A program made the translations under genes and the position numbers. A DNA stretch of 64,000 bases from Pogona vitticeps (taxonomy: Eukaryota; Chordata; Lepidosauria; Squamata; Agamidae): NCBI RefSeq assembly GCF_051106095.1, contig NC_135784.1, positions 147,347,428 to 147,411,427 on the forward strand, in the 5' to 3' direction. Numbering within the stretch: the first letter of the stretch is position 1; every line of letters starts with the position of its first letter. Shown in pieces: positions 61,515 to 64,000 of the stretch. A model generated the notes under the pieces. It saw nothing but the letters and a program-made list of their open reading frames with translations, was not told the DNA's origin and did no database searches.

Positions 61515-62093
61515 AGGAGTATAGTGCCTAGATCAAGGGAAGTGATAGTACCACTCTATTCTGCTTTGGTCAGACCTCACCTGGAGTATTGTGTCCAGTT
61601 CTGGGCACCTCAGTTCAAGAAGGATGTTGACAACCTGGAACGTGTCCAGAGGAGGGCGACCAAAATGGTCAAAGGTCTGGAAGCCATGTCCTGTGAGGAG
61701 TGGCTTAGGGAGCTGGGAATGTTCAGCCTTACAAAAAGAAGGTTAAGAGGGGACATGATAGCCATGTTTAAACATTTGAAGGGATGTCATGTCGAGGAAG
61801 GGACAGGTTTGTTTTCCACATCTCCAGACTCTAGGACAAGGAGCAATGGTTTCAAACTACAGGAAAAGAGATTCCACCTGTATCTCAGGAAGAACTTCCT
61901 GACAGTCTGAGCTGGTCGGCAGTGGAATATCCTGCCTCACAGTGTGGTGGAGTCTCCTTCTTTGGAGGTTTTTAAGCAGAGGCTGGATGGCCATCTGTTG
62001 GGGGGGGGATTTGATGGAGTTCCTGCATGGCAGGGGGTTGGACTCCATGGCCCCTGTGGTCTCTTCCAACTCCGTGATTCTATGATTCTATGA
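61515..62093 (+). mobile_element. CR1 LINE, 5'-truncated 3' end
   Basis: A 128-codon frame reads [19 protein letters not shown], then [16 protein letters not shown] and [15 protein letters not shown], the C-terminal part of CR1 ORF2. The CR1 3'UTR follows (GGGGGTTGGACTCCATGGCC) and ends in ATTCTATG repeats at about 62076-62092. The coding end is fairly well preserved, so it is moderately young. Truncated and inactive. Confidence 0.93.
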
Positions 62094-62094
62094 T

Positions 62095-62215
62095 CCTAGA
62101 ACTGCAGAATTGGAAGGGACCCTATAGCTCATTGAGTCCAGCCCCTATCAAGGAAGCACAAGGAGGAACTGAGCTCCCAACTATACCTAAACCACTGAGC
62201 TATCTACATGTCTCC
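62095..62215 (-). repeat. SINE-like repeat with inverted tRNA-like end
   Basis: AACTGCAGAATTGGAAGGGACC...CACTGAGCTATC: the right end resembles an inverted tRNA head (minus: GATAGCTCAGTGG). Directly follows the CR1 tail. Related to 46530-46640. Confidence 0.5.
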
Positions 62216-64000
62216 TAGTAGTCTAGTCTGGATTTTGAAGTAGCCCTTCTCTTCTAGACATCTACTAAACATAAGTAAGCAGGTGGTCATACCATATTCC
62301 TTGCTCCTCACAGTTCAATGAGTTTGCAAAGTTTACATACCTTTAGCTCTGTGTTAAGATACGAAAAATGACACTACCGTGGACATTTGGGAAAGCATGG
62401 TCAACACCAATATTGCCTATGGGTCAAAGTAGGCATGTTATTGAGTAGGAGGTGAGGGGAAAACCTTGTAAAAATTATTGTGTGGCTTTGCTAAAAGAAT
62501 TGCTTAGACATCTTAAAACCTCTTTCTTTTTGTCACAATGGGCAAATGTAAGCTGACTGGCAGCATTTGGTTTCTGATAATGGATATTCCCTTGGTGTAA
62601 CTGTGTTATACCACAAATAGACTCCTGCTATCTTTGGGATGTTCCATGCAGAGTGCAACCAGAATTAACTTGTGTATATTCTTAGCCTTGCCAAACAACA
62701 CCACCCAACTTCCAAGCTTCCCCTCCTCTCTCTTCCCCCCCTTAAGAACAGTATATACTGTCAGACTTCAAGACCTGATATTCATAGCGTCATCTGTTTA
62801 GCTGAGTTTAATGTGCTAGGTGTTGACAGTGGACAACTGCAAGGAACTGGTTTAAGCTAGTTTTTAAAATCAATTTCTGCCTTCCAGATTTAATAACACT
62901 GCACAGTTGCAACTCGTTTAATGTCAGAGGTCAGTAACGGTTGCCATGATGTAGACCTAGTATTAACATCATTCGCCTGTTATACAAGACAAAATGCATC
63001 CGAAGCTGAATCCAGGCTCTGCCTTCTCTGGAAGGAAGGTCTCCACTCTGTCTGAGCTTTGGGGATCTCCTCGGCCCTACAGCATCTCAGATGACCCCTT
63101 TCATCAAAGTATCCTGATATCTGGATCACAATGTGAACAGGCCGGAGGAGGTGCTGACAGGAAGACGGATGAGGAAATCCAGTTTTAATAGCCCAGTTGC
63201 ACACAACGACAACTGGATCCAACCAATCTGCTGTTTTAGTGCAGTTTGTTATAACCTAGCAAACAAATGGTAGAACCCTTATCCTACCAATAGCATGTTC
63301 TAGAGACCAGAGAGAACGAAGTGCTATTTTGTCCATCTATCTATTTATCTGTCAGTCAATTAATTACTCAGTCAATCAATTGATTGCTTCGCAAATTGTG
63401 CCCGTTGGTTCTTCTGGTTGCTATGTCAAGTGAAAAGCTCCTGAGCCTATTCAAAGTGTTCCTGGCTTTCAAATTCACCTTAGGTGAATTTCATGTTAGG
63501 TGAAACTGAATGACAACTTAGAGACAGACGTATGTGCTACCCATTCCTTAAGAAATATGAACAATTCTTAAATCCCATTCAAAGATAATGTCTCCAGATC
63601 TTTTCCTGCAGCTGTACATGCCTGAAGAGCCTGGTAGCCTAGATGGTGAAAATCAATCAGGGCCCCTCAAGAATCCCTTCTGAACACCTGAGCCCATTCT
63701 TCCTTCATACCCAAGTCCTCTTTGGACCAAGGGGAAAAACTTAGGACTAGCAAAGTTACTTAGAAGAGAGTAGTGAAGTACTTTCAGCTTTGTTCTTGGT
63801 GGGTGAATGAGTCAGCTTTGGTTGCTCAAAAGGAAATATCAATCCCTTCCTTGAGATCTAGACGCTACAGCCTGTTTTCTGTTCCCCCTGATGGGAGTTT
63901 TACGGAATAACTGTTCAAAATTATAAAAGCTACCGCTTTGCAGAATGGACTTTTTAAAAAATTAGGAGCCTCGGTTGGACTTTTTGCATCTTTTTGATCA
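62216..64000. other. intergenic DNA, nothing recognised
   Basis: AT-rich; short frames without family features. No exon of KCNJ16 or another gene is recognised to the window end. Confidence 0.5.

Noticed and set aside
62216-64000. KCNJ16 exon at the right edge
   Set aside because: KCNJ16 is the expected neighbour in amniotes, but no Kir pore (TxGYG) or other coding segment is present.

Overview
This is a vertebrate nuclear genomic window, most likely from a squamate reptile (a lizard). The evidence is the repeat mix: RTE-BovB LINEs, tRNA-derived SINEs of the lizard/snake type, CR1 and L1 LINE pieces, a Penelope-like fragment, short hAT elements, and long tetranucleotide microsatellites. The one protein-coding gene is near-identical to vertebrate KCNJ2. 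There is no bacterial organisation, no rRNA or tRNA gene, and no CRISPR array.

Layout. KCNJ2 (inward-rectifier K+ channel Kir2.1) lies on the minus strand at about 27.9-40.6 kb. A GC-rich promoter/CpG island sits at about 40.6-41.6 kb. A short non-coding exon 1 ends at a good splice donor at 40445, followed by a 7.2-kb intron. Exon 2 begins at 33236 and holds 215 nt of 5'UTR, the whole 425-codon reading frame (33021-31744) and a 3'UTR of about 3.8 kb that ends near a polyadenylation signal at about 27.92 kb. The two-exon layout with all coding sequence in the last exon is the known KCNJ2 arrangement.

Flanks. From established vertebrate gene order (not shown here), sequence below 27.9 kb should be the KCNJ2 side of the large KCNJ2-SOX9 gene desert, and sequence above 41 kb should lead towards KCNJ16. 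I find no other convincing host coding gene. The flanks hold transposable elements and microsatellites: an alternating inverted-repeat block (1.2-1.45 kb), two hAT elements with intact 8-bp target duplications (3.2-3.75 and 7.84-7.97 kb), several SINEs, an L1 ORF2 tail (11.7-12.3 kb), a tandemly duplicated palindromic unit (12.46-12.69 kb), three BovB copies (14.4, 49.1-52.7 and 57.9 kb), two related pogo/Tigger-like elements (23.8 and 47.0 kb), a CR1 3' end (61.5-62.1 kb) and a possible solo LTR fossil (53.5 kb).

Most useful observations: a Penelope-like insertion inside a nearly full-length BovB with a 9-bp duplication; CTCF-like core motifs inside a hAT element in the presumed regulatory desert; three short upstream ORFs in the KCNJ2 leader; a miR-26-type 8-mer and a Pumilio element in the KCNJ2 3'UTR; and a shortened pore turret in Kir2.1. 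I did not find a clearly new biological system. All coordinates were read by eye, and element ends without target duplications are approximate.
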